Assembly (NCBI RefSeq): GCF_000172415.1
Contig: NZ_ABLD01000002.1
Span: 124,001-188,000, forward strand
Length of the DNA: 64,000 nt
Direction of reading: 5' to 3'
Origin: Paraburkholderia graminis C4D1M
Lineage (GTDB): Bacteria; Pseudomonadota; Gammaproteobacteria; Burkholderiales; Burkholderiaceae
Below are positions 16,210 to 24,779 of this stretch, piece by piece. The translations under genes and the position numbers were made by a program. Under the pieces are notes generated by a model. The model searched no databases. It was not told the DNA's origin and saw only the letters and a list, made by a program, of their open reading frames with translations. How positions within the stretch are numbered: position 1 is the stretch's first letter; the number at the start of each line of letters is the position of its first letter.

Positions 16210-17514
16210 ATGTCCACGGTTCAATCCTCCTCGGCAGCCGAACGTATTCCAGCGACGCCGGATCGCGCACTCAGACGTATCGTCGTCGCGTCCGTCGCGG
16301 GCAATGCAATGGAGTGGTATGACTTTTTCGTCTACGGCACGGCCGCGGCGCTCGTGTTCGGGCAACTGTTCTTTCCGGCCAACGCGGACCCGCTGGTCGG
16401 AACGCTCGGCGCTTTCGCGGCGTTTGCGATGGGCTTTGTCGCGCGGCCGCTAGGCGGCGTCGTGTTCGGACATATCGGCGACCGCTACGGACGCCGCGCG
16501 TCGCTGGTCTGGACGCTGCTCATCATGGGTGTCGCGACGTTCGGAATCGGCCTGTTGCCGACCTACGATCACGTCGGCCTATGGGCGCCCGCCGCGCTGG
16601 TCGGCCTGCGTCTGCTGCAAGGCATTGCCTCCGGCGGCGAGTGGGGCGGCGGCGTGCTGATGATCAGCGAAAGCGCACCGCCCGAAAAACGCGGCTACTA
16701 CGCGGCGTGGAGCCAACTCGGCGTGGGCGGCGGCTTCGTACTCTCGTCGGCGGCGTTTCTCGGCGCGCAAGCGTTGCCGCACGATCAGTTCATTTCGTGG
16801 GGCTGGCGTCTGCCGTTTCTCGCGAGCATCGCCATCTTCGCGATTGGCGTCTACATCCGCCACAACCTGCCCGAGAGCCACGATTTCGAGGAAGCGAACA
16901 AGGCGGGCAAGACCGCGCATATGCCGGTGATCGAGGTCATCAAGCGTCACCCGAAAGAGATTCTCATGGCGATGGGCCTGCGCGTCGCGGAGAACGGCGG
17001 TGCTTATATTTTTCTCGCGTTCTCATTGGTCTACGGAAAGTTTGCCGGTATCTCCAACTCGATCATGCTCACCGGTGTGATGCTCGCGATGATCATCGAG
17101 ATGTTTGCGATGCTTCTGTGGGGCAAACTCTCCGACCGCATTGGACGCAAGCCCGTCTACATGATCGGCGCGGTGTCGCTCGTGGTCATGGCGTTCCCGT
17201 TCTTCTGGCTGCTCGACACGCATTCGACACCGCTGATCTGGCTCGCGCTGGTGCTCGGAACGGCCGTCTGCCACGGCGCGATGATCGGCACGCTGCCCGC
17301 GCTGGTCGGCGAATTGTTCAGCACGGAAGTGCGCTATTCAGGCGTTGCACTCGGACATGAGGTCGCGTCGATTTTCGCGGGCGGCCTGTCGCCGCTCATC
17401 GCGACGGCGCTGCTCGTGCGGTATCACGCTTACTGGCCCGTCGCGTTATTCCTCATCGGTCTGGGTCTCGTCACCGTCGTGACGCTCAGGTTCACGCATG
17501 AGACGCGGCGCTAA
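16210..17514 (+). CDS. MFS metabolite:H+ symporter in iac cluster
   Basis: Second plus-strand MHS transporter (434 residues, twelve TM), with AMEWYDFFVYGTAAALVFG, GHIGDRYGRRASLV, SGGEWGGG and EVRYSGVALGHEVAS. It is similar in plan to the transporter at 11269 but diverged, so it may take a different substrate (an indole acid, anthranilate or an intermediate). The ATG at 16210 begins MSTVQSS, in a position equivalent to its paralogue; the longer frame from 16126 covers the promoter motif and is rejected. It is followed 40 bases later by the iacF-like reductase. Confidence 0.9.
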   Translation: MSTVQSSSAAERIPATPDRALRRIVVASVAGNAMEWYDFFVYGTAAALVFGQLFFPANADPLVGTLGAFAAFAMGFVARPLGGVVFGHIGDRYGRRASLVWTLLIMGVATFGIGLLPTYDHVGLWAPAALVGLRLLQGIASGGEWGGGVLMISESAPPEKRGYYAAWSQLGVGGGFVLSSAAFLGAQALPHDQFISWGWRLPFLASIAIFAIGVYIRHNLPESHDFEEANKAGKTAHMPVIEVIKRHPKEILMAMGLRVAENGGAYIFLAFSLVYGKFAGISNSIMLTGVMLAMIIEMFAMLLWGKLSDRIGRKPVYMIGAVSLVVMAFPFFWLLDTHSTPLIWLALVLGTAVCHGAMIGTLPALVGELFSTEVRYSGVALGHEVASIFAGGLSPLIATALLVRYHAYWPVALFLIGLGLVTVVTLRFTHETRR

Positions 17515-17554
17515 CCTCGACTCATCGTTTTTGAAATTGTCATCGGAAAGCATC

Positions 17555-18523
17555 ATGCAAGCTCAAGCCCTCAAGGTCCGCGTCGACGCCCTGTCTGAAG
17601 AAGCGCACGGCGTGCGCTCGTTCAAGATCTCGCGTCTCGACGGCATGGACTTCGAACGCTTTGAACCGGGCGCGCATATCGACGTCACGAGTCCCTCGGG
17701 AATCACGCGGCAATATTCGTTATGCGGCGATCCCGAATGCGTATCGTCTCAAGTTTTCGCGGTTAAAAAAGAAGAGCAGTCGCGCGGCGGATCGCGCTCG
17801 CTGCATGAGGAAGTGAGTATCGGCACAGAACTGCAAGTCGGTGCGCCGCGCAATCTGTTCCAACTGAACGACGGCGCCAGCGAGCATATCCTGATCGGCG
17901 CGGGCATCGGCATTACGCCGTTGCTCTCGATGGCCTATCGCCTCGCTGCACGCGGCGCGCGCTTCACGCTGCACTACTTCGCGCGTAGCGAGGCACATGC
18001 CGCCTTCATGACGCTGCTCACGCGCGCGCCGTTCGACTCCCATGTGAGATTGCACTTCGGTGTGCGGCGCGATGCGCTTGCCGCTGAACTCGACATTTGC
18101 CTGAGCGAAGCGGGCGCCGACGCGCATGTCTACACATGCGGTCCCGCGCCGTTCATGGACCTCGTGGTCGACACCGCGCAAAAGCGCTTGCCCGCCGATG
18201 CCATTCATCTCGAACGGTTCAAGGCCGAGCCCGCAAACGAAACGGGAACCTCGCTCGCGAGCTTCCAGGTACAACTGGCGAGCACGGGTCAGACCGTGAA
18301 GGTGGACGAAAAAACATCCATCGTCGATGCCCTCGCGACGATCGGCATTGAAGTAGACACATCATGCGGCGAGGGCGTGTGCGGCACTTGCATGGTCGAC
18401 GTAATAAGCGGCGAACCGGAGCATCGAGATCATTGCCTGAGCAAGGCGGAACGCGCCAGCAACAGCGTGATCTGCTGCTGTGTATCGCGCTCGCGTACGC
18501 CGGTGCTGGTGCTCGACCTGTAA
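17555..18523 (+). CDS. iacF: Ferredoxin reductase component of the IAA-pathway Rieske dioxygenase
   Basis: Phthalate-dioxygenase-reductase (PDR/VanB) type electron-transfer protein, 322 residues. Order: flavin-binding barrel (ARG-free variant with GAHIDVTSPSGITRQYSLCGDP), NAD-binding domain (ILIGAGIGITPLLSMAYRL, then VYTCGPAPFMD), and a C-terminal plant-type 2Fe-2S domain with cysteines in DTSCGEGVCGTCMVDV plus a fourth in DHCL. It passes electrons from NADH to the Rieske oxygenase IacCD. The start at 17555 has GGAAAG upstream. It ends 17 bases from the stop of the convergent LysR gene, so it closes the first plus-strand block while its partners lie in the second. Confidence 0.88.
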   Translation: MQAQALKVRVDALSEEAHGVRSFKISRLDGMDFERFEPGAHIDVTSPSGITRQYSLCGDPECVSSQVFAVKKEEQSRGGSRSLHEEVSIGTELQVGAPRNLFQLNDGASEHILIGAGIGITPLLSMAYRLAARGARFTLHYFARSEAHAAFMTLLTRAPFDSHVRLHFGVRRDALAAELDICLSEAGADAHVYTCGPAPFMDLVVDTAQKRLPADAIHLERFKAEPANETGTSLASFQVQLASTGQTVKVDEKTSIVDALATIGIEVDTSCGEGVCGTCMVDVISGEPEHRDHCLSKAERASNSVICCCVSRSRTPVLVLDL

Positions 18524-18540
18524 GCCCGCGACGACGATTC

Positions 18541-19461
18541 TCACATCTTCGTGAAGCCGGCGAGGATGTCGGTGATGAGACCTCGCATCCAGACAATGCC
18601 TTCGTCGTCGTTGAAATGCTCGTGCCAGTGCATCGTGACGGCCGCTTTCGGCACATGCACCGGCAACGCGTAAATACGGAAAGCGTCGCCGCGATTCAGG
18701 ATATGCGCGAGCCGCTCCGGCAACGTCGCCAGCAAATCCGTTGCAGCGAGCACGCCAGGCACCGCGACGAAATGCGGCAACACCAGCGCGACATTGCGCC
18801 CGACGCCTTGCGAACGCAGCGCGTCGTCGAGCGCATGATGACTGTGCTCGAGCGAATTGATCTGCACATGCGATGCGGTCAGGAACTGCTCGAGCTTCAA
18901 CTCATTTCCGCGCGGCAAATCCGGCCGGTTGCGCGTCATGCAGACATACGATTCCTCGAACAGCAAACCATGCTTCGTGCGTGGCAACAACAACGGCAGG
19001 TTGCCAATCGCGAAGTCGAGGCGGCTGGAACGCAACGCCTCTTCCATCTCTTCCACGCGCATCGGCTCGACCACCAGCTTGACGCGCGGCGCGGCTTTCT
19101 GGAGCGCGGCACATAGCGCCGGAAGATAAGCCATTTCACCTGCATCCGATAGTGACAGACGAAACGTGCGCGTGCTCGTCGCCGGATCGAAACGCTCGGC
19201 GTATCGCAGCGCCTGCCGCACGGTATCCAGCGCACGTCCCACGATGTCCGCGAGTTCCAGCGCAACGGGCGTCGGTTGCATCCCGGCTCTCGTGCGAATG
19301 AAAAGCGGGTCGTCGAAAAGCGTGCGCAGTCGTCCGAGCGAGTAGCTGACTGCGGGCTGCGACAGCGCAAGCCGCTCGCCTGCTTTCGTCAGACTGCGTT
19401 CCTCCACGATGGCCTGGAACACGCGCAGCAGATTCAAATCGATGTGGTCGATGGAGGTCAT
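18541..19461 (-). CDS. LysR-family transcriptional regulator, divergent from iacC
   Basis: LysR-type regulator of 306 residues. Winged helix near residues 7-66 (DLNLLRVFQAIVEERSLTKAGERLALSQPAVSYSLGRLR in pieces), then a NodD/NahR-like effector domain (TFRLSLSDAGEMAYLPALCAAL). It is divergently transcribed from iacC across 155 bases, the classic arrangement for a LysR activator of that operon. The ATG at 19461 (MTSIDHIDLNLLRVF) is chosen because homologues begin there; the frame runs on upstream to 19596 without support. Paralogous to the LysR gene at 15146. Confidence 0.88.
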   Translation of the reverse strand: MTSIDHIDLNLLRVFQAIVEERSLTKAGERLALSQPAVSYSLGRLRTLFDDPLFIRTRAGMQPTPVALELADIVGRALDTVRQALRYAERFDPATSTRTFRLSLSDAGEMAYLPALCAALQKAAPRVKLVVEPMRVEEMEEALRSSRLDFAIGNLPLLLPRTKHGLLFEESYVCMTRNRPDLPRGNELKLEQFLTASHVQINSLEHSHHALDDALRSQGVGRNVALVLPHFVAVPGVLAATDLLATLPERLAHILNRGDAFRIYALPVHVPKAAVTMHWHEHFNDDEGIVWMRGLITDILAGFTKM

Positions 19462-19510
19462 GGGGACTCGCGTTAAATCGGCCGCGTTTATCGGGCGACC
19501 TGTTTTTAAT

Positions 19511-19544
19511 CGATTTGACGCATGATCTTCGCAAAGCGAGACTG
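19511..19544 (+). promoter_or_regulatory. Shared promoter-like motif upstream of iacC
   Basis: CGATTTGACGCA, 15 bases, GAGACTG, in the gap between the divergent LysR gene and iacC, about 75 bases before the iacC start. It matches the arrangement at 16122 in spacing and in 18 of 19 motif bases, which suggests that one regulator controls both blocks. Confidence 0.45.
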
Positions 19545-19616
19545 ATGTCAACGAGACGATGCGCTCACGTCGCAGTGCCTCTCCCTTCTCAGCCACTCAA
19601 CTTCCCCACGATCACG

Positions 19617-20900
19617 ATGAGTACGCCGACCTATCAAACCATCGACACCAGCGCGCTCGCGAAGCGCGCGGAAGCCGACCGCATCGCGCCTTCGCTTTAC
19701 TACGATCCGCAACTGTTCGAAGAAGAACTTGAGCGCATTTTCTACAAGACATGGGTGTGGGTCGCGCATGACAGCGAGTTGCCAAAGCCAGGCGACTTCG
19801 TGACGACGACGATCGGCCGGCAGCCGGTCATCGTCGTACGCGACAAGACGGGCGCGGTGAACGTGCTGCAGAACCGTTGCCGTCATCGCGGCGCGACCGT
19901 GTGCGAAGAGCACAAGGGCAATGCAAAAGGCTTTACGTGTCCGTATCACAGCTGGTCGTATGCACTCGACGGCACACTGCGCGCGCTGCCCTATGGCGAC
20001 GGCTACGAAGGCGTTTGCGAGAAAGGCGATCTGCCGCTCAAGAAGCTGCGCGTCGGCGTGTACCAGGGTTTGATTTTCGCGAGCTTCAACGAAAACATCG
20101 AATCGCTGGAAGACTTCCTCGGCGGTGCAAAACCGTGGATCGACCTTTTCATGAAGCAAGGCGCCGGCTATCCGATCAAGGCCAACGGCGAGCACAAGTT
20201 CAAGTTCAAGGGCAACTGGAAGATTCAGCTCGAGAACACGACTGACCTCTATCACTTCCCCGTCGTGCACAAGTCGTGGATGGAGTCTATTGACGATGAA
20301 ACCGCCGCCGCCATCACCAGCTTCATGACGAGCGAAGACGCGTTTTGCCGCTCGCTCGGCAATGGCCATAGCCTCGCGGTGCTGGTGCCCGAGATCGTCG
20401 ATCTGGATAAGGACGACGGCGCGCCGTTGCCCGAGCGCTTTAACGAACTCGCCGCGCAACTCGCGCACAAGCACACGCCCGAAGAAGTGCGCCGCATTGT
20501 GCGATCGCTGATGGGCGTCGGCTTCAATCTGAATCTGTTCCCGAACCTCGCGTTGTCGATGGCTTTCTTCCGCGTGCTGCGCCCGATCTCCGCGGAAGAA
20601 ACGGAGATTCGTCACGTCGCGCTCGCGATGGACGGCGGCCCCGAAGAAGCGAACCGCGTGCGCCTGCGCATACACGAGCACTTCCAGGGCCCGTTTGGCT
20701 TCGGCAGTCCCGACGACGCGGAAGCATGGGAACGCGTGCAGCGCGGCTCGTACGCGGGCCCTGACGTACCCATTCTCGTGAACCGTGGCCTCAACCGCGA
20801 AACGACCGCGCCGAACGGCGAGAAGACTGCGCACGCAACCGACGAAACCGGCATGCGCGAAGCGTACCGCCAATGGCGCGCAATGATGGAGCAAGCATGA
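19617..20900 (+). CDS. iacC: Rieske ring-hydroxylating dioxygenase, large subunit
   Basis: Alpha subunit (427 residues) of a Rieske non-haem iron dioxygenase. The Rieske cluster ligands are Cys88, His90, Cys108 and His111 (CRHRG ... CPYHSW). The mononuclear iron site starts with Asp210, His213 and His218 in TTDLYHFPVVH. In IAA catabolism IacC with IacD and IacF acts on the 3-hydroxy-2-oxindole-3-acetate intermediate on the way to catechol. The protein also resembles anthranilate/benzoate dioxygenase large subunits, but the neighbours fit IacC. The ATG at 19617 (MSTPTYQ) matches the expected N-terminus; no strong ribosome site is visible. Confidence 0.88.
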   Translation: MSTPTYQTIDTSALAKRAEADRIAPSLYYDPQLFEEELERIFYKTWVWVAHDSELPKPGDFVTTTIGRQPVIVVRDKTGAVNVLQNRCRHRGATVCEEHKGNAKGFTCPYHSWSYALDGTLRALPYGDGYEGVCEKGDLPLKKLRVGVYQGLIFASFNENIESLEDFLGGAKPWIDLFMKQGAGYPIKANGEHKFKFKGNWKIQLENTTDLYHFPVVHKSWMESIDDETAAAITSFMTSEDAFCRSLGNGHSLAVLVPEIVDLDKDDGAPLPERFNELAAQLAHKHTPEEVRRIVRSLMGVGFNLNLFPNLALSMAFFRVLRPISAEETEIRHVALAMDGGPEEANRVRLRIHEHFQGPFGFGSPDDAEAWERVQRGSYAGPDVPILVNRGLNRETTAPNGEKTAHATDETGMREAYRQWRAMMEQA

Positions 20901-21397
20901 TGGACGAGCGCAACGCACTTTTCTCGCACCAGACCTTTGCACGCGCGATCGAGTTTATCTGGCGCGAAGCCGAGCTTCTGGATCGGCGCGACTATCACGC
21001 GTGGTTGCAGATGTGGGACCCGAAAGGCGTTTATGTCGTGCCGATCGATCCCGATACGACCGACTACGCATCCACGCTCAACTATGCATTCGACGATCAG
21101 CACATGCGCGAATTGCGCGTGCAACGCATGACGTCGGGCTACTCGGCATCCGCATCCGATGCGGCCCGCACGGTGCGCACGGTGTCGCGCTTCACGCGGT
21201 CGTCGGAGAGCGCGGATCTTATCGAAGTGAAGTCTTCGCAGATCATCATCGCGTACAAGCGTGGCGTGTCGACGATCTTCGCGGCCGATCTCACGCACAA
21301 GATCAGCATGGCCGACGGCGAGCCGCGTCTCGTCGAGAAAGTCATCCGCCTGATCAATTCGACGGAAGCGCTGAACGCGATCGGCTTCCTGCTTTGA
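20897..21397 (+). CDS. iacD: Ring-hydroxylating dioxygenase, small subunit
   Basis: Beta subunit (166 residues) of the Rieske dioxygenase, with the SnoaL/NTF2-like fold: helical start (HQTFARAIEFIWREAELLDRRDYHAWLQMW), the WDPKGVYVVPID strand, and the closing EKVIRLINSTEALNAIGFLL. It is structural rather than catalytic in most members. The start overlaps the iacC stop as ATGA, so the subunits are made together. A second in-frame ATG follows immediately. Confidence 0.88.
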   Translation: MMDERNALFSHQTFARAIEFIWREAELLDRRDYHAWLQMWDPKGVYVVPIDPDTTDYASTLNYAFDDQHMRELRVQRMTSGYSASASDAARTVRTVSRFTRSSESADLIEVKSSQIIIAYKRGVSTIFAADLTHKISMADGEPRLVEKVIRLINSTEALNAIGFLL

Positions 21398-21451
21398 TGT
21401 TCAATCGCGCATCGGCACATGCATGCGCCGATGCGCTTTCGCCTTTTCATC

Positions 21452-21826
21452 ATGCCGACACTCGAAGTTTATTTGCCGCAAGGTCACAGCGACGACCGCA
21501 AGGCATCGCTCATTCATGGCCTCACGCAGGCTACCGTCGATGCCATCGGCGCGCCCGCCGAATCGGTGCGCATTCTATTGTCGGAGTTGCCGGCATCCAA
21601 TATCGGGCTGGGCGGCAAGCTCACGCCAGCCGCGTTGCCGGTGATCGTCGCGATACTGATCGCGGGCCGCACCGACGCGCAGAAAGAAGCGCTGATCGCA
21701 CAGCTTTGTGAAACCAGCGCCGCCGTGCTTGACGTGCCGTTGCAATCCACACGCGTGATGATCAAAGACATTCCGAATACGGATTTTGGTCTTGGCGGTA
21801 AAACCGCTCGCGCTTTGGGCCGATAG
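21452..21826 (+). CDS. Tandem-fused 4-oxalocrotonate tautomerase-like protein
   Basis: Protein of 124 residues built from two 4-OT-like units. Unit 1 is residues 1-57, MPTLEVYLPQGHS...ASNIGLGGK. Unit 2 is about 63-119, ALPVIVAILIAGRT...NTDFGLGGK. After removal of Met1 the first unit exposes the catalytic Pro1 (PTLEVYLP); the second carries an internal proline that cannot be an N-terminal base. Each unit ends in a similar LGGK turn, so a gene duplication and fusion is plain. The start 21452 is fixed by the need for Met-Pro. It sits between iacD and iacB and probably tautomerises a keto/enol intermediate of the pathway, which one is unknown. Confidence 0.82.
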   Translation: MPTLEVYLPQGHSDDRKASLIHGLTQATVDAIGAPAESVRILLSELPASNIGLGGKLTPAALPVIVAILIAGRTDAQKEALIAQLCETSAAVLDVPLQSTRVMIKDIPNTDFGLGGKTARALGR

Positions 21827-21876
21827 CGACGCGATGCACGCGCGCGCCCGACCAACCCGCTGTCACTTCAAAGAAC

Positions 21877-22263
21877 ATGATGACCGACACTCGAGAACTA
21901 CCGTTGCGCGTGCTGTTTTGCTGCGGCGTCACGCAGAAATTTTTCGACCTGCCGCGCGACGAGATCGGTGAAGTATGGCAAGCCTACAGCACCATGCTCG
22001 CCGCGATTGAAGCAATGGAAAATGTACGCGTGCTCGGCGTGATGGACGACGACAGGCTGGTCGTCGGCAACGCTGACGGCGCGCCGTGGACCTTCTACAT
22101 CATGGCCGATGTTGCCGACTTCGACACCGCCGTTGCGGTCTGCAATCTGTATCGCACGACGCCTGTCGGCCGATACAACCTCTGGCGCTACGGCAAGATC
22201 GAAGCGCGTGTAGGCCGACCATTGACCGCGCCGCCGTCTGTCCCAGCCAACAACGACATATGA
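21877..22263 (+). CDS. iacB: IacB-like protein of IAA catabolism
   Basis: Cytosolic protein of 128 residues. Core: LRVLFCCGVTQKFFDLPRDEIGEVWQAYSTML and VLGVMDDDRLVVGN...PWTFYIMADVADFDTAVAVCNLYRTTPVG..LWRYGKIEARVGRPL, each seen in shorter conserved blocks. It resembles IacB, a small protein always found with iacA and iacE whose own reaction has stayed unclear; work on Caballeronia glathei found that IacE acts without it. The likely fold is a dimeric ferredoxin-like barrel (inference). It lies 51 bases after the tautomerase gene and 5 bases before iacI, with an alternative ATG at 21880. Confidence 0.8.
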   Translation: MMTDTRELPLRVLFCCGVTQKFFDLPRDEIGEVWQAYSTMLAAIEAMENVRVLGVMDDDRLVVGNADGAPWTFYIMADVADFDTAVAVCNLYRTTPVGRYNLWRYGKIEARVGRPLTAPPSVPANNDI

Positions 22264-22267
22264 CGCG

Positions 22268-22783
22268 ATGATCGACACAACTCTCGAACGACTGCAGGCG
22301 CGCCTGCACGCACTCGAAGCGCAAAACGCCGTGCGCAACACCATCGCGCGGTATATGGCACTGTGCGATGTACCGGCGCGCGCGCTCGAACACGAATCGC
22401 TCGCGGCACTATTCACCGATGACGCCGTGTGGGAAGGCATCGGCCCGCAGTATGCGAACAAGTTCGGCCGCTTGCAGGGACCGGCGGACATCGTCGCGAT
22501 GTTGCAACGCTACCTGCCGCCCACGCCGCACTTCGCGACCAACGTTCATTTTCTGACGAGCGAGCATATCGAAGTAGACAGCGATACAGCCAAAGGCCGC
22601 TGGGTCATGTTGCAGGCTTCCGGCTATGTCGGTGCCAACGCCGAGCTCATCTCGGCACGCCTCGAAGTGGATTTCACGCCGTCGCCGCGCGACAACGATA
22701 ACTGGCTGATTCGCCACTTCCGCACCGAGCGTCTGTTCAGTGCGCCCTGGCACGTCAACCCCGTTCAAGGAGCGTGCGCATGA
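22268..22783 (+). CDS. iacI: SnoaL-like IacI protein
   Basis: SnoaL/NTF2-like protein of 171 residues. It opens with a helix (LERLQARLHALEAQNAVRNTIARYMALCDVP), followed by LAALFTDDAVWEGIGP and the beta-sheet stretches HFATNVHFLTSEHIEVD and GRWVMLQASGY. It resembles small subunits and accessory NTF2-like proteins of aromatic pathways. IacI proteins accompany iacC/iacD, and their step is not settled. Its stop overlaps the iacH start as ATGA. Position and family are clear; the precise reaction is not. Confidence 0.82.
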   Translation: MIDTTLERLQARLHALEAQNAVRNTIARYMALCDVPARALEHESLAALFTDDAVWEGIGPQYANKFGRLQGPADIVAMLQRYLPPTPHFATNVHFLTSEHIEVDSDTAKGRWVMLQASGYVGANAELISARLEVDFTPSPRDNDNWLIRHFRTERLFSAPWHVNPVQGACA

Positions 22784-23916
22784 GCGCTTTCCTGCAACAG
22801 TTCGATCTCGTCGCGCAACCGCGCGCGAATGCGCCCACGATCGCGATCAAGGACAGCATCGATATTGCCGGCTATCCAACGACCGCTGCAAGCCGCGCGC
22901 TCGCCGATACGCCGCCCGCCTCGCGTCACGCGGAAGTTGTGCAGCGCCTGCTCGATGCAGGCTGGCGCATCACGGGCAAAACGAACATGCACGAGCTGGC
23001 GTTCGGCATGACCGGCATTAACGACTTCAGCGGCACGCCGCGCAATCCGCAAGACATGGCGCGCATTCCGGGCGGCTCGTCGAGCGGTTCGGCATCGGCC
23101 GTTGGACTCGGGCTCGTCGATGCTGCGCTCGGAACAGATACCGGCGGCTCGGTGCGCGGTCCCGCTGCATGCTGCGGCGTGATCGGACTCAAGCCGACGT
23201 TCGGGCGCGTGTCGCGCGAAGGCGTGTCGCCGCGGGTTACAACACTCGACTGCGTCGGTCCCTTCGCGCGCGACATGAAGACGATTATCGACGTGATGCT
23301 CGCCATCGACCCATCGTTTGAAGTCGACCGTGCGCGCCGGGACGCAAGAACTACGCGCGTCGCGATGCTCGATGTCGAAGCCGATGAAGAAATCAGGCGC
23401 GCTATCGCGGCTGCCGTGACACGCAGCGAACTTGGCTCGCATGACGTGCGGCTGCCATCCATGCGCGATGCGTTCGCGGCGGGTCTCGCGGTCATCAACG
23501 CGGAGACATGGCGCGCGTTCGGCCATCTCGTCGACGGCGGCAAGCTCGGCGCGGATATCGAAGCCCGTCTGCGTGCCGCGGCGAACACCAAAGCGGCTGA
23601 TCTGGATTCGGCCGAACGTATCCGCCACATCTTCACCGACGAGGTCGACCGCGCGCTCGAGCACGCCGACGTGCTTATCCTCCCGACAATGCCCTCGCTG
23701 CCGATCACGGTCGAAGCGGCGCGTGCCGGCACGTCGGTGATCGGCATGTCGTCGCTTATCCGGCCTTTCAATCTCAGCGGACATCCGGCGCTCACGTTGC
23801 CGGTTCCGATCGTCGGGTCGTCGCTTAAAGCGGGATTGCAGATCGTGGGTCGCACAGGCGAAGATGAAACGGTGTGCGCGGTTGCGGCACACATCGAAGC
23901 CATGTTGATGCGCTGA
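22780..23916 (+). CDS. iacH: Amidase-signature hydrolase of IAA catabolism
   Basis: Amidase signature enzyme, 378 residues. The Ser-cisSer-Lys triad is visible: Lys24 in IAIKDSID, the cis-Ser in the glycine/serine stretch PGGSSSGSAS (about 101), and Ser124 in GTDTGGSVRGPAA. In iac clusters the amidase acts on an oxindole-derived intermediate, where opening of the lactam bond is the obvious chemistry (inference). The ATG at 22780 has AAGGAG 7 bases upstream and overlaps the iacI stop; an upstream GTG at 22774 is rejected. Followed 32 bases later by iacE. Confidence 0.88.
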   Translation: MSAFLQQFDLVAQPRANAPTIAIKDSIDIAGYPTTAASRALADTPPASRHAEVVQRLLDAGWRITGKTNMHELAFGMTGINDFSGTPRNPQDMARIPGGSSSGSASAVGLGLVDAALGTDTGGSVRGPAACCGVIGLKPTFGRVSREGVSPRVTTLDCVGPFARDMKTIIDVMLAIDPSFEVDRARRDARTTRVAMLDVEADEEIRRAIAAAVTRSELGSHDVRLPSMRDAFAAGLAVINAETWRAFGHLVDGGKLGADIEARLRAAANTKAADLDSAERIRHIFTDEVDRALEHADVLILPTMPSLPITVEAARAGTSVIGMSSLIRPFNLSGHPALTLPVPIVGSSLKAGLQIVGRTGEDETVCAVAAHIEAMLMR

Positions 23917-23948
23917 GCGCGTCGAACGCACATTCAGGAACCGCGCTT

Positions 23949-24692
23949 ATGTCCAATAGAGTCGTACTCGTTACAGGCGCTGCGAGAGGATTGGGCGCAG
24001 CGGTCGCGCGCCGCTTTCTCGATGCCGGGTATCGGGTCGCACTAGGCGACATTGCCGTCGACGCCGCTCAAGCGCTCGCGCGCGAACTGAGCAGCGATGG
24101 ATCGCGTGCGTTTGCGATCAGGCTCGACGTCACATCGAAGGCGGATTTCGAGGCCGCACGCGATGCGATGCTCGAGCGCTGGGGCGCGATCGATGCGCTC
24201 GTGAACAACGCGGGCGCATCGAAAATCGTTCCGGTCATGGACATTACGGCCGAGCAGTTCGATCAGGTCATCGACGTGAATCTGCGCAGCGTGCTGTTCG
24301 GCTGCCAGGTTTTCGGACAGCACTTCGCGACAAAGGGCGCAGGGCGCATCGTCAATATCGCTTCGCTCGCGGGACAAAACGGCGGCTCGGCGACCGGCGC
24401 GCATTACGCCGCGGCAAAAGGCGGCGCTCTCACGCTCACGAAAGTTTTCGCTCGCGACCTAGGCCCGCTTGGCGTGACTGTCAATGCTATCTCGCCGGGT
24501 CCGCTCGATTTAGCCATCGTTCACGAAACGGTGCCGGCAGAGAAGCTGGAGAAGATCATCGCAGGCATTCCGGTGGGGCGCCTCGGCTCTGCAACTCATA
24601 TCGCGGACGTCGCCGTGCTGCTGGCATCGCCAGATGCCTATTTCACCAACGGTGCTTGCTGGGACATCAACGGCGGGCTTTTCATGCGTTAA
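23949..24692 (+). CDS. iacE: Short-chain dehydrogenase/reductase of IAA catabolism
   Basis: Classical SDR of 247 residues. NAD(P) motif TGAARGLG at 9-16, NNAG at 86-89, catalytic Ser139, Tyr153 and Lys157 (HYAAAKGG). IacE of Caballeronia glathei converts 2-oxoindole-3-acetate to 3-hydroxy-2-oxindole-3-acetate, and this gene fits that role by family and position as the last gene of the iacC-to-E block. The start at 23949 has AGGA upstream and begins directly at the SDR fold. A 118-base gap with its own promoter then separates it from the next operon. Confidence 0.88.
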   Translation: MSNRVVLVTGAARGLGAAVARRFLDAGYRVALGDIAVDAAQALARELSSDGSRAFAIRLDVTSKADFEAARDAMLERWGAIDALVNNAGASKIVPVMDITAEQFDQVIDVNLRSVLFGCQVFGQHFATKGAGRIVNIASLAGQNGGSATGAHYAAAKGGALTLTKVFARDLGPLGVTVNAISPGPLDLAIVHETVPAEKLEKIIAGIPVGRLGSATHIADVAVLLASPDAYFTNGACWDINGGLFMR

Positions 24693-24748
24693 GCGTAGAA
24701 CGTTAAGTGGATCATGGGCTGGCCGCCTGGTCGCGCAACGTCTTTTAC

Positions 24749-24777
24749 TTGACATCTAAACTATCTAGACCTAAATT
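24749..24777 (+). promoter_or_regulatory. Strong sigma70-like promoter of the 2-aminobenzoyl-CoA operon
   Basis: TTGACA, 17 bases, TAAATT: perfect -35 and a good -10, about 35 bases before the coding start at 24811. The spacer and -10 contain ATCTAAACTATCTAGACCTA, an AT-rich partly symmetrical stretch around a TCTAGA core. It would suit a MarR operator for the regulator encoded at 27950 in the same operon (inference). Confidence 0.7.
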
Positions 24778-24779
24778 AA

